A stretch of DNA of 64,000 nt, taken from positions 5,396,501 through 5,460,500 of the forward strand of contig NZ_CP045503.2 of NCBI RefSeq assembly GCF_007004545.3, in the 5' to 3' direction. The stretch comes from Shewanella eurypsychrophilus (GTDB lineage: Bacteria; Pseudomonadota; Gammaproteobacteria; Enterobacterales; Shewanellaceae). Each line of letters starts with the position of its first letter. The first letter of the stretch is position 1. Of this stretch, positions 36,750 through 47,043 are shown piece by piece. The notes under the pieces are model-generated. The model ran no database searches and had not been told where the DNA came from. It was given only the letters and a program-made list of their open reading frames with translations. A program made the translations under genes and the position numbers.

Positions 36750-37730
36750 CTAATGTACGCTTTGTTTAATAATCTTCGTCACAGTCCGAGTTAACCAATC
36801 AATATGATTTGATTCATTTCCTTTCGCCTTAACCAGATACAAAGTCGGATAAGACTGTGACAGATACAGGCGCTTAGTTTCGATTTCAGATAAACAACAA
36901 ACATGCAGCCCTGGTAACAAATTACTTTGATCGAAAACCTTATTATAAGGTAACAAGGTAACGCTATTGCTATCTGCAAGGAACTGATAGATCTCATGAA
37001 AAGTTAACTTACAGTCAATGTCGTCAATGTTGGCTAATTGACACAAGAGTTTGTGTTGTTGGCAATACAATAAAAATGGATCGACTGAAGAGGGTATCGC
37101 CAGGTCAACTGCGCTCAAGTATGGATAACTTGCGATCGTCTCTAAATCCAGTTCCTGCTTTAGCAGAGGATGGTTAAGTCCGCACACTAGGTAGAGATGA
37201 TTCAGCTGCATTAATGGAATAATATCCAATGAATCAACATAAAAGTGAAACCGTTGCTGATTTGACTCACTCAATATGGCTAGATCTATCCTTCCCTGTT
37301 TTATTTCATTAAAAATATTGTCAGAGTCAGTGTGCAGCTTATAGCTTAAGGGCAGATGGGCATCATAGATTTCACGACTAAGTTGCTGTGGGAAATGTTG
37401 GATCAGCATATCACTAGCAAAAATATTTATCGCACTATCCATTTTATTGTTATCGAGCTCATTGAGCTGATAAAGGTGCTGTGAACACTGGACAAGTTCC
37501 TTAGCAATTGGATATAGCTTCCGGGTAAATTCATTGGGGATCAAACCATGCTTTTTCCTAATGAATAAGGGGTTATTAAAAATAACTCTAGCATGCTGCA
37601 AGCAACGACTCACCTTTGGCGCAGGAATATTCATTTGCTGAGCAACAAAAGTGGCTGAGTGCTTTTCATATAGATTGACTAATATATTTATACTCAGCAT
37701 ATCCAAATCATCTAGAGTCACATCGCGCAT
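36750..37730 (-). CDS. LysR-family transcriptional regulator
   Basis: This is a 326-residue LysR-like regulator of the same subtype as those at 3.1 and 35.6 kb: LDMLSINILVNLYEKHSATF, then PKVSRCLQHARVIF and FIRKKHGLIPN. The ATG 37730 has AGAGG at ideal spacing; a GTG three codons upstream is the alternative. A perfect 8-bp inverted repeat (37766-37786) lies about 36 bp upstream and may be its own operator. It is divergent from the small membrane protein and nrfBCD genes, which are plausible targets. The effector is unknown. Confidence 0.85.
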   Translation of the reverse strand: MRDVTLDDLDMLSINILVNLYEKHSATFVAQQMNIPAPKVSRCLQHARVIFNNPLFIRKKHGLIPNEFTRKLYPIAKELVQCSQHLYQLNELDNNKMDSAINIFASDMLIQHFPQQLSREIYDAHLPLSYKLHTDSDNIFNEIKQGRIDLAILSESNQQRFHFYVDSLDIIPLMQLNHLYLVCGLNHPLLKQELDLETIASYPYLSAVDLAIPSSVDPFLLYCQQHKLLCQLANIDDIDCKLTFHEIYQFLADSNSVTLLPYNKVFDQSNLLPGLHVCCLSEIETKRLYLSQSYPTLYLVKAKGNESNHIDWLTRTVTKIIKQSVH

Positions 37731-37765
37731 ATTAAACACCTCTACACATTTAAGGCTTCACAATT

Positions 37766-37786
37766 AACAATATACTAAATATTGTT
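37766..37786. promoter_or_regulatory. Perfect 8-bp inverted repeat upstream of LysR gene
   Basis: AACAATAT (37766-37773) and ATATTGTT (37779-37786) are exact complements with spacer ACTAA. It sits in the 403-bp divergent region 37731-38133, which otherwise shows no gene. An FNR-like half site (TTGAT at 38037) is too weak to claim. Confidence 0.45.
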
Positions 37787-38133
37787 TTTGGTAAATAATA
37801 TTAGTAATAAAGACCAATTACACAAAGCAATTAACACACACAAACCCACCGCAGTATAATCACGAATAGAAAATCACAAGCAACTGATTTAAATCGCATT
37901 AAAATAGTAATCCATTAATCTGCACTTTTCACATTCAAGAATCCCACCTTATGAAACTGATATTATTACTTAGTGGATTTCTGAAACTTATAATTCTACA
38001 AGTTAACACTGTGACTAAACTATGATTTCAAATAAATTGATTTTGATATTTATTGCACGAAATTATATGTAAGAGTAATAATTAATACGAGATAAAAATA
38101 AATAAAGTAAAAATAATACCCAGGAGGTTTATT

Positions 38134-38631
38134 ATGAACGCCACCGTTATATTCAGTTATGCTTTTATATATTTTGTTTTGTTTTTGATTGTTCCTCTGG
38201 TTATCGTAACATTTGTAATGACTTGTATTAAGTTCTTTAGATCGAATGGTATGCAGATGACAGAGCTCAGCGTCAAACCACATCGGTTAGATAAGGAGTC
38301 AATGCATTTTCTAAAAACCTTAAAAGCAATGACAAACAATCGCTATGATGTTCTCTATGGCGCATCACTGGTCAACGTTGTTGATATTGACGACTCAGTT
38401 AAAAATCATGAAGAAGTACAAGATTTTATGGAGCACTGTCATCTTGATTATGTCGTAGTAGATAACGAGTCATCATCAGTGAAGCTAGTCATTAGTAATT
38501 CCGATGAAAGCTCGCCTGAACAGACTAAATTTGTAGAAAAATGTTTAGACTATGTGGGCGTTCAATTCATCAAACTAGACAAGAATAAACAGTGCAATGA
38601 AGCTTCAATAATGAACGCGCTCGCCGCATAA
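38134..38631 (+). CDS. Small membrane protein with DUF2726-like C-terminal domain
   Basis: This 165-residue protein has one N-terminal transmembrane helix (about 8-32) and a cytoplasmic domain (about 45-160). The domain's pattern, YDVLYGASLVNVVDIDD then LDYVVVDNESSSVKLVISNSDESSPEQTKFVEKCLDYVGVQFIKL, resembles DUF2726, a small restriction-endonuclease-like fold; several usual catalytic residues appear altered (an Asn/Ser replaces the DDxSH-type motif). A very strong ribosome binding site (AGGAGG) precedes the ATG. It is 90 bp upstream of nrfB and may be co-transcribed. Function unknown. Confidence 0.65.
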   Translation: MNATVIFSYAFIYFVLFLIVPLVIVTFVMTCIKFFRSNGMQMTELSVKPHRLDKESMHFLKTLKAMTNNRYDVLYGASLVNVVDIDDSVKNHEEVQDFMEHCHLDYVVVDNESSSVKLVISNSDESSPEQTKFVEKCLDYVGVQFIKLDKNKQCNEASIMNALAA

Positions 38632-38649
38632 CAACCCACAAACAATCCT

Positions 38650-38674
38650 AGCGCCAATGCTAACAATTGGCGCT
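38650..38674. promoter_or_regulatory. CCAAT-type dyad upstream of nrfB (copy 2)
   Basis: AGCGCCAAT (38650-38658) pairs perfectly with ATTGGCGCT (38666-38674) around GCTAACA. There is no T-run, so an operator is as likely as a terminator of the preceding gene. The core matches copy 1 at 35182-35198 in 15 of 17 positions. Confidence 0.45.
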
Positions 38675-38721
38675 CACTTCCCTTAATGTTTTGTATTCAC
38701 CTTTCGGTGTAAGGATCCCTG

Positions 38722-39198
38722 ATGTCCATTACTTACCGTTACGGCGCTATATTGCTTTATGTCGTGTGGTTCTTCTTGTTGTGGGCTAGCTTCCCCCTGC
38801 CCGCATCAGCAGAAGAAGAAGCGAACGTAATGACCAGCCGTACTTGCATGAAATGCCATAAGCGTAATGGCCTGATGATAGGCTTACACGCCAATAGCGG
38901 ACTCGATATCCGCTGTGAAGATTGTCACGGTGAAAAAGGTCGTCATCCTAAAAAAGGTTCTGCCATTAAAGCATTTACTGCCGACAGCCGCACAGCAAAA
39001 ACTGAGCAAGTTGCCACTTGCCTTACATGTCATGACCATCAAGAACTTGCCAGAGCTCATTGGACTCACAACGTACATGCCAATAATGTTGGCTGTGGTG
39101 AGTGCCATCAACTGCACCCACAAAATGATCCCATATTAAACCTGCAAGGATCTCAGCGCAGTCAGCTATGTATAACTTGTCATCAAGCCAAGAGATAG
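38722..39198 (+). CDS. nrfB: Pentaheme c-type cytochrome NrfB
   Basis: This 158-residue periplasmic cytochrome has a signal peptide (cleavage near PASA at 27-30) and five CXXCH motifs at Cys42, 65, 100, 125 and 150. The blocks TCLTCHDHQELARAHWTHNVH and GCGECHQLHPQ correspond closely to E. coli NrfB, which carries electrons from NrfCD to the nitrite reductase NrfA. It is shorter than the E. coli protein (188) at the C-terminus. It heads an nrfBCD operon, and no nrfA is present nearby. AAGGATCC serves as a weak ribosome binding site. Confidence 0.88.
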   Translation: MSITYRYGAILLYVVWFFLLWASFPLPASAEEEANVMTSRTCMKCHKRNGLMIGLHANSGLDIRCEDCHGEKGRHPKKGSAIKAFTADSRTAKTEQVATCLTCHDHQELARAHWTHNVHANNVGCGECHQLHPQNDPILNLQGSQRSQLCITCHQAKR

Positions 39199-39208
39199 GA
39201 GATGCACC

Positions 39209-39892
39209 ATGGAAAATTCAAAGAGACGTTTTCTAAAGGGATGTGGTGGCTTGCTTGCGGGTATATCTGTCTATACCGTCACAAAATCGCCACTGGCAAG
39301 TAACGGTGAACCAGAACCCCAAGTGAAATATGCCATGGTGCATGACGAAAGCCTATGTATAGGCTGTCTTGCTTGTGAGGACGCTTGTCGCGAGGTTAAT
39401 CAGGTTCCCGAGGGAGTCACTAGGCTCAAGATCCTGCGTACTGGTCCATTTGGTGAATATCCAGATCAGCGCTATCACTTTCGCCGACACTCTTGCCAAC
39501 ACTGTGAATCTGCACCTTGTGTAAAAGTCTGCCCAACGGGTGCAGCTTATATCGATAAGGAAACAGGTATAGTCGCAGTGAATGAAGATCGCTGCGTAGG
39601 CTGCCAATACTGTATTGCAGCTTGCCCTTATCAAGTACGCTTTATTAATCCAGAAACCAAGGCTGCTGATAAATGTGACTTTTGCCAACAAACCCAGTTA
39701 TCACAAGGTTTACAGCCAGCTTGTGTGCAGGCTTGCCCAACAAGGGCCTTGGTGTTTGGAAATATCAAAGACCCGACATCTGAGTTAGTTAAGTTATTAA
39801 AGTCTAAGCCTAGCTATCGTGAAAAAGTAGATTTAGGCACCCGTCCCAAATTATTCCACATTCAGACAATTGATGGGGAGCTTGTATTATGA
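39209..39892 (+). CDS. nrfC: Tat-exported four-cluster ferredoxin NrfC
   Basis: This 227-residue FeS protein has a Tat signal (SKRRFLKGCGG) and 16 cysteines in four groups: 50/53/56/60, 96/99/104/108, 129/132/135/139 and 156/159/172/176. The set fits the NrfC family, which relays electrons from the quinol-oxidising NrfD to NrfB. AGGAG precedes the ATG, 10 bp after nrfB. Its stop overlaps the nrfD start (ATGA), showing coupling. The related TtrB and PsrB families share the fold; the adjacent NrfB favours NrfC. Confidence 0.9.
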   Translation: MENSKRRFLKGCGGLLAGISVYTVTKSPLASNGEPEPQVKYAMVHDESLCIGCLACEDACREVNQVPEGVTRLKILRTGPFGEYPDQRYHFRRHSCQHCESAPCVKVCPTGAAYIDKETGIVAVNEDRCVGCQYCIAACPYQVRFINPETKAADKCDFCQQTQLSQGLQPACVQACPTRALVFGNIKDPTSELVKLLKSKPSYREKVDLGTRPKLFHIQTIDGELVL

Positions 39893-40830
39893 GTGCATTT
39901 CATTTTGATGGTCTAGTCTGGCATTGGCCAATCGCTATCTACCTTTTTCTCGCGGGATTATCAGCAGGGGCGGCTTTCTTTGCCATTATGCTCAAACACT
40001 TTAAATTAGCAGAGCGGGCCTATCTCTCCCCCTTTGTCCAAGCAGCAGCAATTATTGCACCTGTTGCCGTGTGTGCTGGATTGGGAATTCTAGTGCTGGA
40101 TCTGACTAAACCATTCGATTTTTGGAAGATATTAGTTTTTTACAATACAAGTTCAGTGATGTCGATGGGAGTACTGGTTCTCATGGCTTACCAGCTATTA
40201 CTATTTGCTTGGATTGGCTGCATATTTGGTGAGCCTCTGCAGCGATGGCTGGCTCATCGCTGGCCATTATTAGACAAAGTGATTGTGGCGCTAATGAAGC
40301 AAGAAGAGGTCATCACTGGCGTGCTGGTTATCTTATCCTTATCACTGGGTGCTTATACTGGCTTTTTATTATCGGCCTTGATAGGTTTCCCGCTGTTGAA
40401 CAATCCAGTGTTACCACTGCTGTTTTTGATTTCAGGCTTATCATCAGGCGCCGCCTCGACCTTGCTGGGTGGTATTTTTCTTAGAGGCAACCCCAACGGC
40501 GTTGAAGTGAGGTTTATTCATAAAATTGAGATCCCCATGATTTTAGTGGAGATCATTTTACTGTTTACCTTCTTCGCGGGCTTAATTTTATCGGGCGGGC
40601 AAAGCCAAGTCGCTGCCCTCAATGCGATAGGAGAAGGGTTTTGGGGCTGGATCTTCTGGGGGGGAGTCGTAGGTATTGGTTTGACCTTACCACTGGCATT
40701 TAATCTTTGGATGAACGTATCGTCAGACAGGAAGTTTGCCTATGTTGCCGTGACTGCAAGCTTTAGCTTGATAGGCGTATTATTACTGCGAAACTTTATC
40801 CTCTATACCGGACAGATGACTTCGGCCTAG
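39889..40830 (+). CDS. nrfD: Quinol-oxidising membrane subunit NrfD
   Basis: This 313-residue integral membrane protein has eight predicted hydrophobic spans. Family features include the opening FHFDGLVWHWPIAIYLFLAGLSAGAAFFA and the GLSSGAASTLLGG repeat-like stretch. NrfD/PsrC proteins oxidise menaquinol at a site near the periplasm and lack heme. The start overlaps nrfC. With NrfB and NrfC it makes a complete quinol-to-periplasm route, but the terminal reductase is missing from the operon. A terminator at 40858-40889 follows. Confidence 0.9.
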   Translation: MSAFHFDGLVWHWPIAIYLFLAGLSAGAAFFAIMLKHFKLAERAYLSPFVQAAAIIAPVAVCAGLGILVLDLTKPFDFWKILVFYNTSSVMSMGVLVLMAYQLLLFAWIGCIFGEPLQRWLAHRWPLLDKVIVALMKQEEVITGVLVILSLSLGAYTGFLLSALIGFPLLNNPVLPLLFLISGLSSGAASTLLGGIFLRGNPNGVEVRFIHKIEIPMILVEIILLFTFFAGLILSGGQSQVAALNAIGEGFWGWIFWGGVVGIGLTLPLAFNLWMNVSSDRKFAYVAVTASFSLIGVLLLRNFILYTGQMTSA

Positions 40831-40857
40831 CATTCGCAATGATTTAGCAGACAACAA

Positions 40858-40889
40858 AAAGCCCGCTTATCGTGAGATAAGTGGGCTTT
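40858..40889. terminator. Terminator hairpin (third after rnpB; also ends nrfD)
   Basis: AAAGCCCGCTTAT (40858-40870) pairs with ATAAGTGGGCTTT (40877-40889) with one mismatch. It is flanked by an A-run and a T-run, so it works in both directions, for nrfBCD and for read-through from rnpB. Confidence 0.85.
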
Positions 40890-40948
40890 TATTTTTATTA
40901 GGTGATATTTATGCCCGATAAGCCCTGCTCGGCAGGCAGAAAGTTAAA

Positions 40949-40974
40949 AACCGCATCTCTTGCGAGATGCGGTT
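40949..40974 (-). terminator. Second terminator hairpin after rnpB
   Basis: AACCGCATCTC (40949-40959) pairs perfectly with GAGATGCGGTT (40964-40974) around a four-base loop; the minus strand continues into a T-run. Confidence 0.85.
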
Positions 40975-41033
40975 CTACTTTTATTAGGTGACATTTATGC
41001 CCGATAAGCCAATGCTTACAGGCAGAAACGTAA

Positions 41034-41059
41034 AAGGCCCCACATTGCTGTGAGGCCTT
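41034..41059 (-). terminator. First terminator hairpin after rnpB
   Basis: AAGGCCCCACA (41034-41044) pairs with TGTGAGGCCTT (41049-41059), one G-U wobble, loop of four; the minus strand then reads TTTTACG. It is the primary end of the rnpB transcript. Confidence 0.82.
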
Positions 41060-41070
41060 ATACTTTTATT

Positions 41071-41414
<344 letters not shown>

Positions 41415-41421
41415 GGCGCGG

Positions 41422-41450
41422 ATTATAGCGAGTGTTGGCGATGACGGCAA
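41422..41450 (-). promoter_or_regulatory. Sigma-70 promoter of rnpB
   Basis: On the minus strand the -35 box TTGCCG (41450-41445) and a consensus -10 box TATAAT (41427-41422) are separated by 17 bp. Transcription would start about eight bases on, at the first base of P1. Confidence 0.82.
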
Positions 41451-41499
41451 GCAATTAAATGCCCAGAGTTAATAACCTAGGCCGAACTCGCAGCAGTTT

Positions 41500-42345
41500 T
41501 TATAACCCTATCTCTAAACCATATTTATATAAGGCATTTTTCTTGATGCCATAGATTTGGCCAGCAATCGCGGCAGCTTTCTTTAACGGTAACTCTTCGA
41601 CAAGAAGCTTAAGTGTATTCACCACTTCGGTTGGAATACCGGTATCTTCGGTGTCGCTACGGTAACCATGACACATCAAGACAATCTCACCTCGTTGCTG
41701 GTTAGGGTCACTTTTAACTATCTCAAGCACTTCAGCCACTGTTCCCGAAAGAAAGGTTTCAAAAGTCTTAGTGATTTCGCGACCCATTACAATCTGTCGG
41801 TCCTCACCTAAAGCCACCAAAAATGACTCGAGACTCTGAACGATGCGGTGAGGCGATTCATAGAAAATCAGCGTTCTGGGATCTTCTTTCAGTGCAGTCA
41901 ACTTGTCTAAACGTCCTTTCTCTTTCGAAGGTAGAAAACCTTCGAAAGTGAAGCGATCTGAAGGAAGACCCGATGCACTTAGCGCTGTAATAGCGGCACA
42001 TGGCCCAGGCAGAGGTGTGACCTCATAACCAGCAGCTCTAACCGCTGTCACTAAGTGGTAGCCAGGATCTGAAATGAGTGGGGTTCCTGCGTCTGAAATC
42101 AGCGCCACTGGCTCACCGTTACTTAATTTCTGAATGATCCAATCGGCTCTGTCTCGCTCATTATGATCATGGAGCGCTGTTTTTCTGGTCTCGATGCCGA
42201 AGTGACTCAGAAGTATTCCGCTGTGACGGGTGTCCTCACAGGCAATTAATTTGACATTATTAAGTACATCTATGGCACGAGAACTGATATCGGCAAGGTT
42301 GCCGATTGGGGTTGGAACTATGTAAAGAGCGACCGCCAGATCCAT
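41500..42345 (-). CDS. rsmI: 16S rRNA 2'-O-ribose C1402 methyltransferase
   Basis: This 281-residue tetrapyrrole-methylase-fold enzyme methylates C1402 of 16S rRNA using SAM. The family signatures are [42 protein letters not shown] and FYESPHRI. The C-terminal [19 protein letters not shown] is the usual small helix pair. GAGG lies before the ATG at 42345. It is divergent from lpoA, the same arrangement as yraL/yraM in E. coli. rnpB lies downstream in the same orientation. Confidence 0.96.
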   Translation of the reverse strand: MDLAVALYIVPTPIGNLADISSRAIDVLNNVKLIACEDTRHSGILLSHFGIETRKTALHDHNERDRADWIIQKLSNGEPVALISDAGTPLISDPGYHLVTAVRAAGYEVTPLPGPCAAITALSASGLPSDRFTFEGFLPSKEKGRLDKLTALKEDPRTLIFYESPHRIVQSLESFLVALGEDRQIVMGREITKTFETFLSGTVAEVLEIVKSDPNQQRGEIVLMCHGYRSDTEDTGIPTEVVNTLKLLVEELPLKKAAAIAGQIYGIKKNALYKYGLEIGL

Positions 42346-42432
42346 ATCTACCTCGGTTTGACTATCACAAGACTTTCGTCAAGCGTAAGAGAAGGTTAAA
42401 CTATTGGCTGCATCTTACCAGAGTGGCCTCTT

Positions 42433-44307
42433 GTGTTGAAAAAAAGTATGTTGAAAAGACTAAATACAACTAAATTTATTTCTATCGCGATTTTATCTAC
42501 GCTATTGTTCGGTTGTGGCTCTACGCCAAGCCAAGTTAAGCCAAAGGTCACACAAGTATCTTTAGTAAGTGCACCTCTGCAGCCTACGGATTACCTAGCA
42601 AAAGCGTCAACGGCCAGCAGCCAGGAAAAACAAAACCGATACGTATTACTCGCTGCACATGCCTTTATCAATGAGGGTGATGCTCATTCAGCCGTCAAGA
42701 CACTAACCTCTATCAAAACTAGTTTAGTCCAAAAACCTGAACTCTTGGCGGAGCATAAATACTTAACAGCAAGAGCATTAGAGTTAACATCGACTTATGA
42801 TCAAGCACTCAATGAGCTAAATTACCCCTCACAATGGCAACTTGCCGATTGGCAGATGGTGGCTTATTACCAATTTAAAGCGCGTTTGTATCAATTTACT
42901 AAGCAACCGATCGAACAAGTTAGACAATTAAGCCTATTAAGTACTCACCTACCAGCAGAGCAAGCCAGCGAAGTAAATGACAGTATTTGGCGGATCTTGC
43001 AACCACTGCACGAGCAAACATTACTGACTTTTAGCAAGGATCCATCTAATTCAGTGTTTGCTGGTTGGCTACAGCTAGCCTACATAGCAAAACATTACGC
43101 CATAACGCCTAATAAACTCGTACAGCACCTAGGTGATTGGCAACAGGTAAACCCGACACATCCCGCTTCTATCAAGTTACCGACAGATCTTGAAAAAGCG
43201 TTAACTACCAAACCTTACAAGCCAAACAACATCGCTGTGTTATTGCCGTTAACAGGCCCAAGAGCCAATATTGCTAGCACAGTAAAGCACGGTATTATGT
43301 CCAGTTACCTGACTAATCCTGATGATAATGTATCAATAAATTTTTTCGATACGGCTAAAGGAGCATCCCTTGCCTATCAGAAAGCTATGGCAGCAGGAGC
43401 AGAGTTTATTATCGGTCCGCTACTTCAATCTGAAATTGAAGAGTTACAAAGCGCTACACCGACCAATAAGCCTACAGTAGATAATGACCCATCTTTAATA
43501 TCTCAACCTGTACCACAATTATTTCTTAATCATGTAGATGACTTTTCACCAAGTAACGATAGCTTCTATTTTGCACTCTCACCGGCGCATGAAGCGAGCG
43601 ATGCTGCAGAGAAAATGTTTGACGACGGTATAACGACACCGCTCGTCTTAGCCAGTAATAACGCCGTGGGCCATAGAATGGCTGATAGTTTCAGTAAGGC
43701 TTGGGCGGAGTTAACTCAAGCACCTGCCGAAATTCATTTTTATGACCCTGGCGACAAAATGAAAGTGACGGTACAAAAATCTCTCGGCGTTATCGACAGT
43801 AAGGAGCGTATCGCGCGTATCAAGGCTCTAATCGGTAATACAGTCAAAGCAGATTTTCGCTCTCGCCGTGATATAGATGCTATTTATATGATATCGGGTA
43901 ATCGAGACCTCCCACTGCTAAAACCTTTTATTGATGTTAATTTTAGTGTTTTCGCAGAGCCTGTACCGCTTTATACTACCAGCCGAGCTCGAGTCGAAGA
44001 TAACTCACGAGAAGTGTCTCAAGAGCTAAATAATCTTATTATTAGCGATATTCCATGGTTAATAGCCAGTAATGACGAAACTCAACTGGTCGAAAAGCTA
44101 TGGCCAACTTGGAGCTATGGTCGAAAACGTCTCTATATCATGGGTTATGATGCACTTGAATTAGTTGGTAAACTTGCCCAGATGCGTGCGTTACCCGGCT
44201 ATCAATTCTCGGGAAGAAGCGGCATGCTGTCAGTGTCTCCCGATGGCACTGTAAATAGAAAGCTCAGCTGGGGCCGTTATCAAAGAGGCAGTTTACGCCC
44301 ACAATAA
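42433..44307 (+). CDS. lpoA: Penicillin-binding protein activator LpoA
   Basis: This 624-residue outer-membrane lipoprotein reaches through the periplasm to activate PBP1A (encoded at 60.6 kb). The lipobox LLFGCGST is near residue 27. A TPR-like helical N-terminal half (to about 255) precedes a LppC/type 1 periplasmic-binding-like domain ([23 protein letters not shown]). The start is uncertain: GTG 42433, TTG 42436 and ATG 42448 all keep the lipoprotein signal. It is divergent from rsmI and overlaps yraN by one base. Confidence 0.93.
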   Translation: MLKKSMLKRLNTTKFISIAILSTLLFGCGSTPSQVKPKVTQVSLVSAPLQPTDYLAKASTASSQEKQNRYVLLAAHAFINEGDAHSAVKTLTSIKTSLVQKPELLAEHKYLTARALELTSTYDQALNELNYPSQWQLADWQMVAYYQFKARLYQFTKQPIEQVRQLSLLSTHLPAEQASEVNDSIWRILQPLHEQTLLTFSKDPSNSVFAGWLQLAYIAKHYAITPNKLVQHLGDWQQVNPTHPASIKLPTDLEKALTTKPYKPNNIAVLLPLTGPRANIASTVKHGIMSSYLTNPDDNVSINFFDTAKGASLAYQKAMAAGAEFIIGPLLQSEIEELQSATPTNKPTVDNDPSLISQPVPQLFLNHVDDFSPSNDSFYFALSPAHEASDAAEKMFDDGITTPLVLASNNAVGHRMADSFSKAWAELTQAPAEIHFYDPGDKMKVTVQKSLGVIDSKERIARIKALIGNTVKADFRSRRDIDAIYMISGNRDLPLLKPFIDVNFSVFAEPVPLYTTSRARVEDNSREVSQELNNLIISDIPWLIASNDETQLVEKLWPTWSYGRKRLYIMGYDALELVGKLAQMRALPGYQFSGRSGMLSVSPDGTVNRKLSWGRYQRGSLRPQ

Positions 44308-44669
44308 TGGCATTTAACATAGGCAATAAAGCTCAAGCTTCCCATGAGCAAGGTCAGCTTGGTGAAAACCAAGCCAGAAAATATTTAGAACAACAGGGAC
44401 TAACCTTTGTCGACCAAAATGTTAGATACCCTTTTGGTGAGATTGATCTCATCATGCAGCAAGGCAAAGAAGTTATCTTTGTCGAAGTAAAATACCGCTC
44501 AAAAAGCCATTTTGGCGGCGCAGTCAATGCGCTGAGTAAAAAACAAATTCAGAGGCTGAGGCGCTCTGCCGAGCATTATATGCAAGTCAACAAGATGGAT
44601 GTGATCTGTCGCTTTGATCTTATTGCTATTGATACCGGACAGATACACTGGCTAAAGAACGCATTTTAA
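44307..44669 (+). CDS. yraN: YraN family (UPF0102) endonuclease-fold protein
   Basis: This 120-residue protein has a Holliday-junction-resolvase-like fold. Signature residues are present: [33 protein letters not shown] and FVEVKYR, which supply the Glu/Asp/Lys of the nuclease-like core. Its biological role is not established. The ATG overlaps the lpoA stop (TAATG), so it is translated together with lpoA. The order lpoA-yraN-diaA-dolP is conserved in Gammaproteobacteria. Confidence 0.94.
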   Translation: MAFNIGNKAQASHEQGQLGENQARKYLEQQGLTFVDQNVRYPFGEIDLIMQQGKEVIFVEVKYRSKSHFGGAVNALSKKQIQRLRRSAEHYMQVNKMDVICRFDLIAIDTGQIHWLKNAF

Positions 44670-44722
44670 AACAAATTTAATGTTTCATCTCATAAGTGAA
44701 AAATCAACTTATGGCATGATAG

Positions 44723-45343
<621 letters not shown>

Positions 45344-45374
45344 TGCCCAATAAGCTTATTCAGGAGTTCACAGT

Positions 45375-45944
45375 ATGAGTCGATTACTACCAATAATGGC
45401 AGTACTTCTCATGCTGCAAGGCTGCGCAGGGGCCGTTATGGTCGGTGCAGTCGGCGGCGCAATGATGGTCAACGATGAGCGAAGCTTTCAGACTCAGCTC
45501 GATGATACTAATGCCGATTTTATGATCTCCAGCGAATTAGCTAAACTTGAAGATGTAAATAATCAAGCCAATATTACCGGCGTAGTCATGAACGGTAACA
45601 CCTTGATGATCGGTCAATCGCCTAACTCTATGTTAAGAGATAAGGCGATACGGGCGGTTCAAAGCCTAAAAATCGGCGGTAAGATCCATAACCAGATCCG
45701 TATAGGCAATCCAACCTCTTTTACCACAAGAAGTAACGACACCTGGATCACTACCAAAGTCAAAAGCCGGATGCTAAATACCGATAACCTAGATGTCACA
45801 CGAATCAAAGTTATCACCGAAAACGGTGAGGTATTTCTACTCGGTGTTGTAGCAAGAGATCAAGTTGAACTTGCTGTCGATGTCGCACGAAATACTGCCG
45901 GCGTTCGCAAAGTCATTAAGGTTTTCGTATCTCCTAGCTCTTAA
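45375..45944 (+). CDS. dolP: BON-domain outer-membrane lipoprotein DolP
   Basis: This 189-residue lipoprotein (formerly YraP) has the lipobox LQGCAG and two BON domains (about 47-113 and 122-189; GNTLMIGQSPN and GEVFLLGVVARDQVELAVDVARNTAGVRKV). It supports outer-membrane integrity and binds anionic lipid. It follows diaA by 31 bp and is likely part of the same transcription unit. Length matches the E. coli protein (191). Confidence 0.93.
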   Translation: MSRLLPIMAVLLMLQGCAGAVMVGAVGGAMMVNDERSFQTQLDDTNADFMISSELAKLEDVNNQANITGVVMNGNTLMIGQSPNSMLRDKAIRAVQSLKIGGKIHNQIRIGNPTSFTTRSNDTWITTKVKSRMLNTDNLDVTRIKVITENGEVFLLGVVARDQVELAVDVARNTAGVRKVIKVFVSPSS

Positions 45945-46003
45945 CGCACTAAAGCTAGAATACTCCTAGTTTTAAGATACTTAATTTAAATATGTTTAGT
46001 TTT

Positions 46004-46903
46004 TCAAGTTCGTCTATGGCTTGGATAAAATTGACCGATGCGAGCTATCACCTGACGCTTGCTGACGCCAGCAAATAACCAAGGTAAAAGAATAGATGGC
46101 AGCACGATGAACCCAGCGCCAATCCAGCTCAAACCATCTAACCACTCTCCAAACCATAGCCAACCAAACAAGACACAGAACACCAGCCCCGTATATTCAG
46201 CAACAGCCACTTCGCTAGCCATGGCTCTTCTATAGGCTAATACACAAAGCCACTGGTATAAGAGTAAAAAGAGGTTACTAGCAACAGCAATACCAAGTAG
46301 TGTCCAACTCAAGCCGGAGATGCCTTGATAAGCAGCAAATACCATAGCTAATGGTATGCCTAACAAGTTATACATGACCAAGGTAATAATTGGTGATTCA
46401 TCGGCAGATAGCTTTTTCAATAATAACTGATTGATCGCGAATGTCATGGCAGCAGCTAATACCAGCACACCGAACAGATTCATTTCACTGGGTCTAAGAA
46501 TAATGACGATACCTATAAAGCCTAATAAACCGCAGATAGATTGCACTGGGGTTATCTTTTCTTTTAAAAATATCGCCCCCATAAACATGATCATTAAAGG
46601 TGCTGAGTAAAAAAGTGAACTTACCGTAGCCAGAGGCAGAGACATCAAGCCGACAACCAATAAAAGCGCGCCGAAAGCACCGATATTAGCCCTGACAAAA
46701 TGAAGCTTGTTATGACTGGATTTAGGCCTGCCAAGCATTATCCAAAATGGTAACAACATAAGGATTGAGGTCAGTTGACGAAGCAGTACAAATGTCGCGG
46801 CATTAGTCTCTTCCGGTAGCCACTTAATCGATACATCATAGAGTGCACTAAACACATTCCCAATAATCAATAAGCCTAATGCCATCATTACGTTAGGTTT
46901 CAT
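46004..46903 (-). CDS. EamA/DMT-family membrane transporter
   Basis: This 299-residue protein has ten hydrophobic spans in two EamA repeats (about 8-135 and 145-285). It opens MKPNVMMALGLLIIGNVFSALYDVSIKWLP and has the typical FLKEKITPVQSICGLLGFIGIVIILRP at the end of the first repeat. DMT proteins export metabolites or amino acids; the substrate is unknown. It is convergent with dolP and divergent from a GcvA-like LysR gene 140 bp away, which may control it. Confidence 0.88.
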   Translation of the reverse strand: MKPNVMMALGLLIIGNVFSALYDVSIKWLPEETNAATFVLLRQLTSILMLLPFWIMLGRPKSSHNKLHFVRANIGAFGALLLVVGLMSLPLATVSSLFYSAPLMIMFMGAIFLKEKITPVQSICGLLGFIGIVIILRPSEMNLFGVLVLAAAMTFAINQLLLKKLSADESPIITLVMYNLLGIPLAMVFAAYQGISGLSWTLLGIAVASNLFLLLYQWLCVLAYRRAMASEVAVAEYTGLVFCVLFGWLWFGEWLDGLSWIGAGFIVLPSILLPWLFAGVSKRQVIARIGQFYPSHRRT

Positions 46904-47043
46904 CTTGCTTCTCTCTGATCACACAACATTATTTGAGCGCATCATATCCGGGAGTTAACTTTAGTTAAAATGATGATTTCTAATCTTATATGAATTACAT
47001 TCATAGATTCATTGTTAACCCTTGATATGGATCAGTGCTAGAT

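Noticed and set aside
38037-38050. FNR-like site TTGAT-N4-ATATT
   Set aside because: The second half matches only two of five positions; not enough to claim anaerobic control from sequence.
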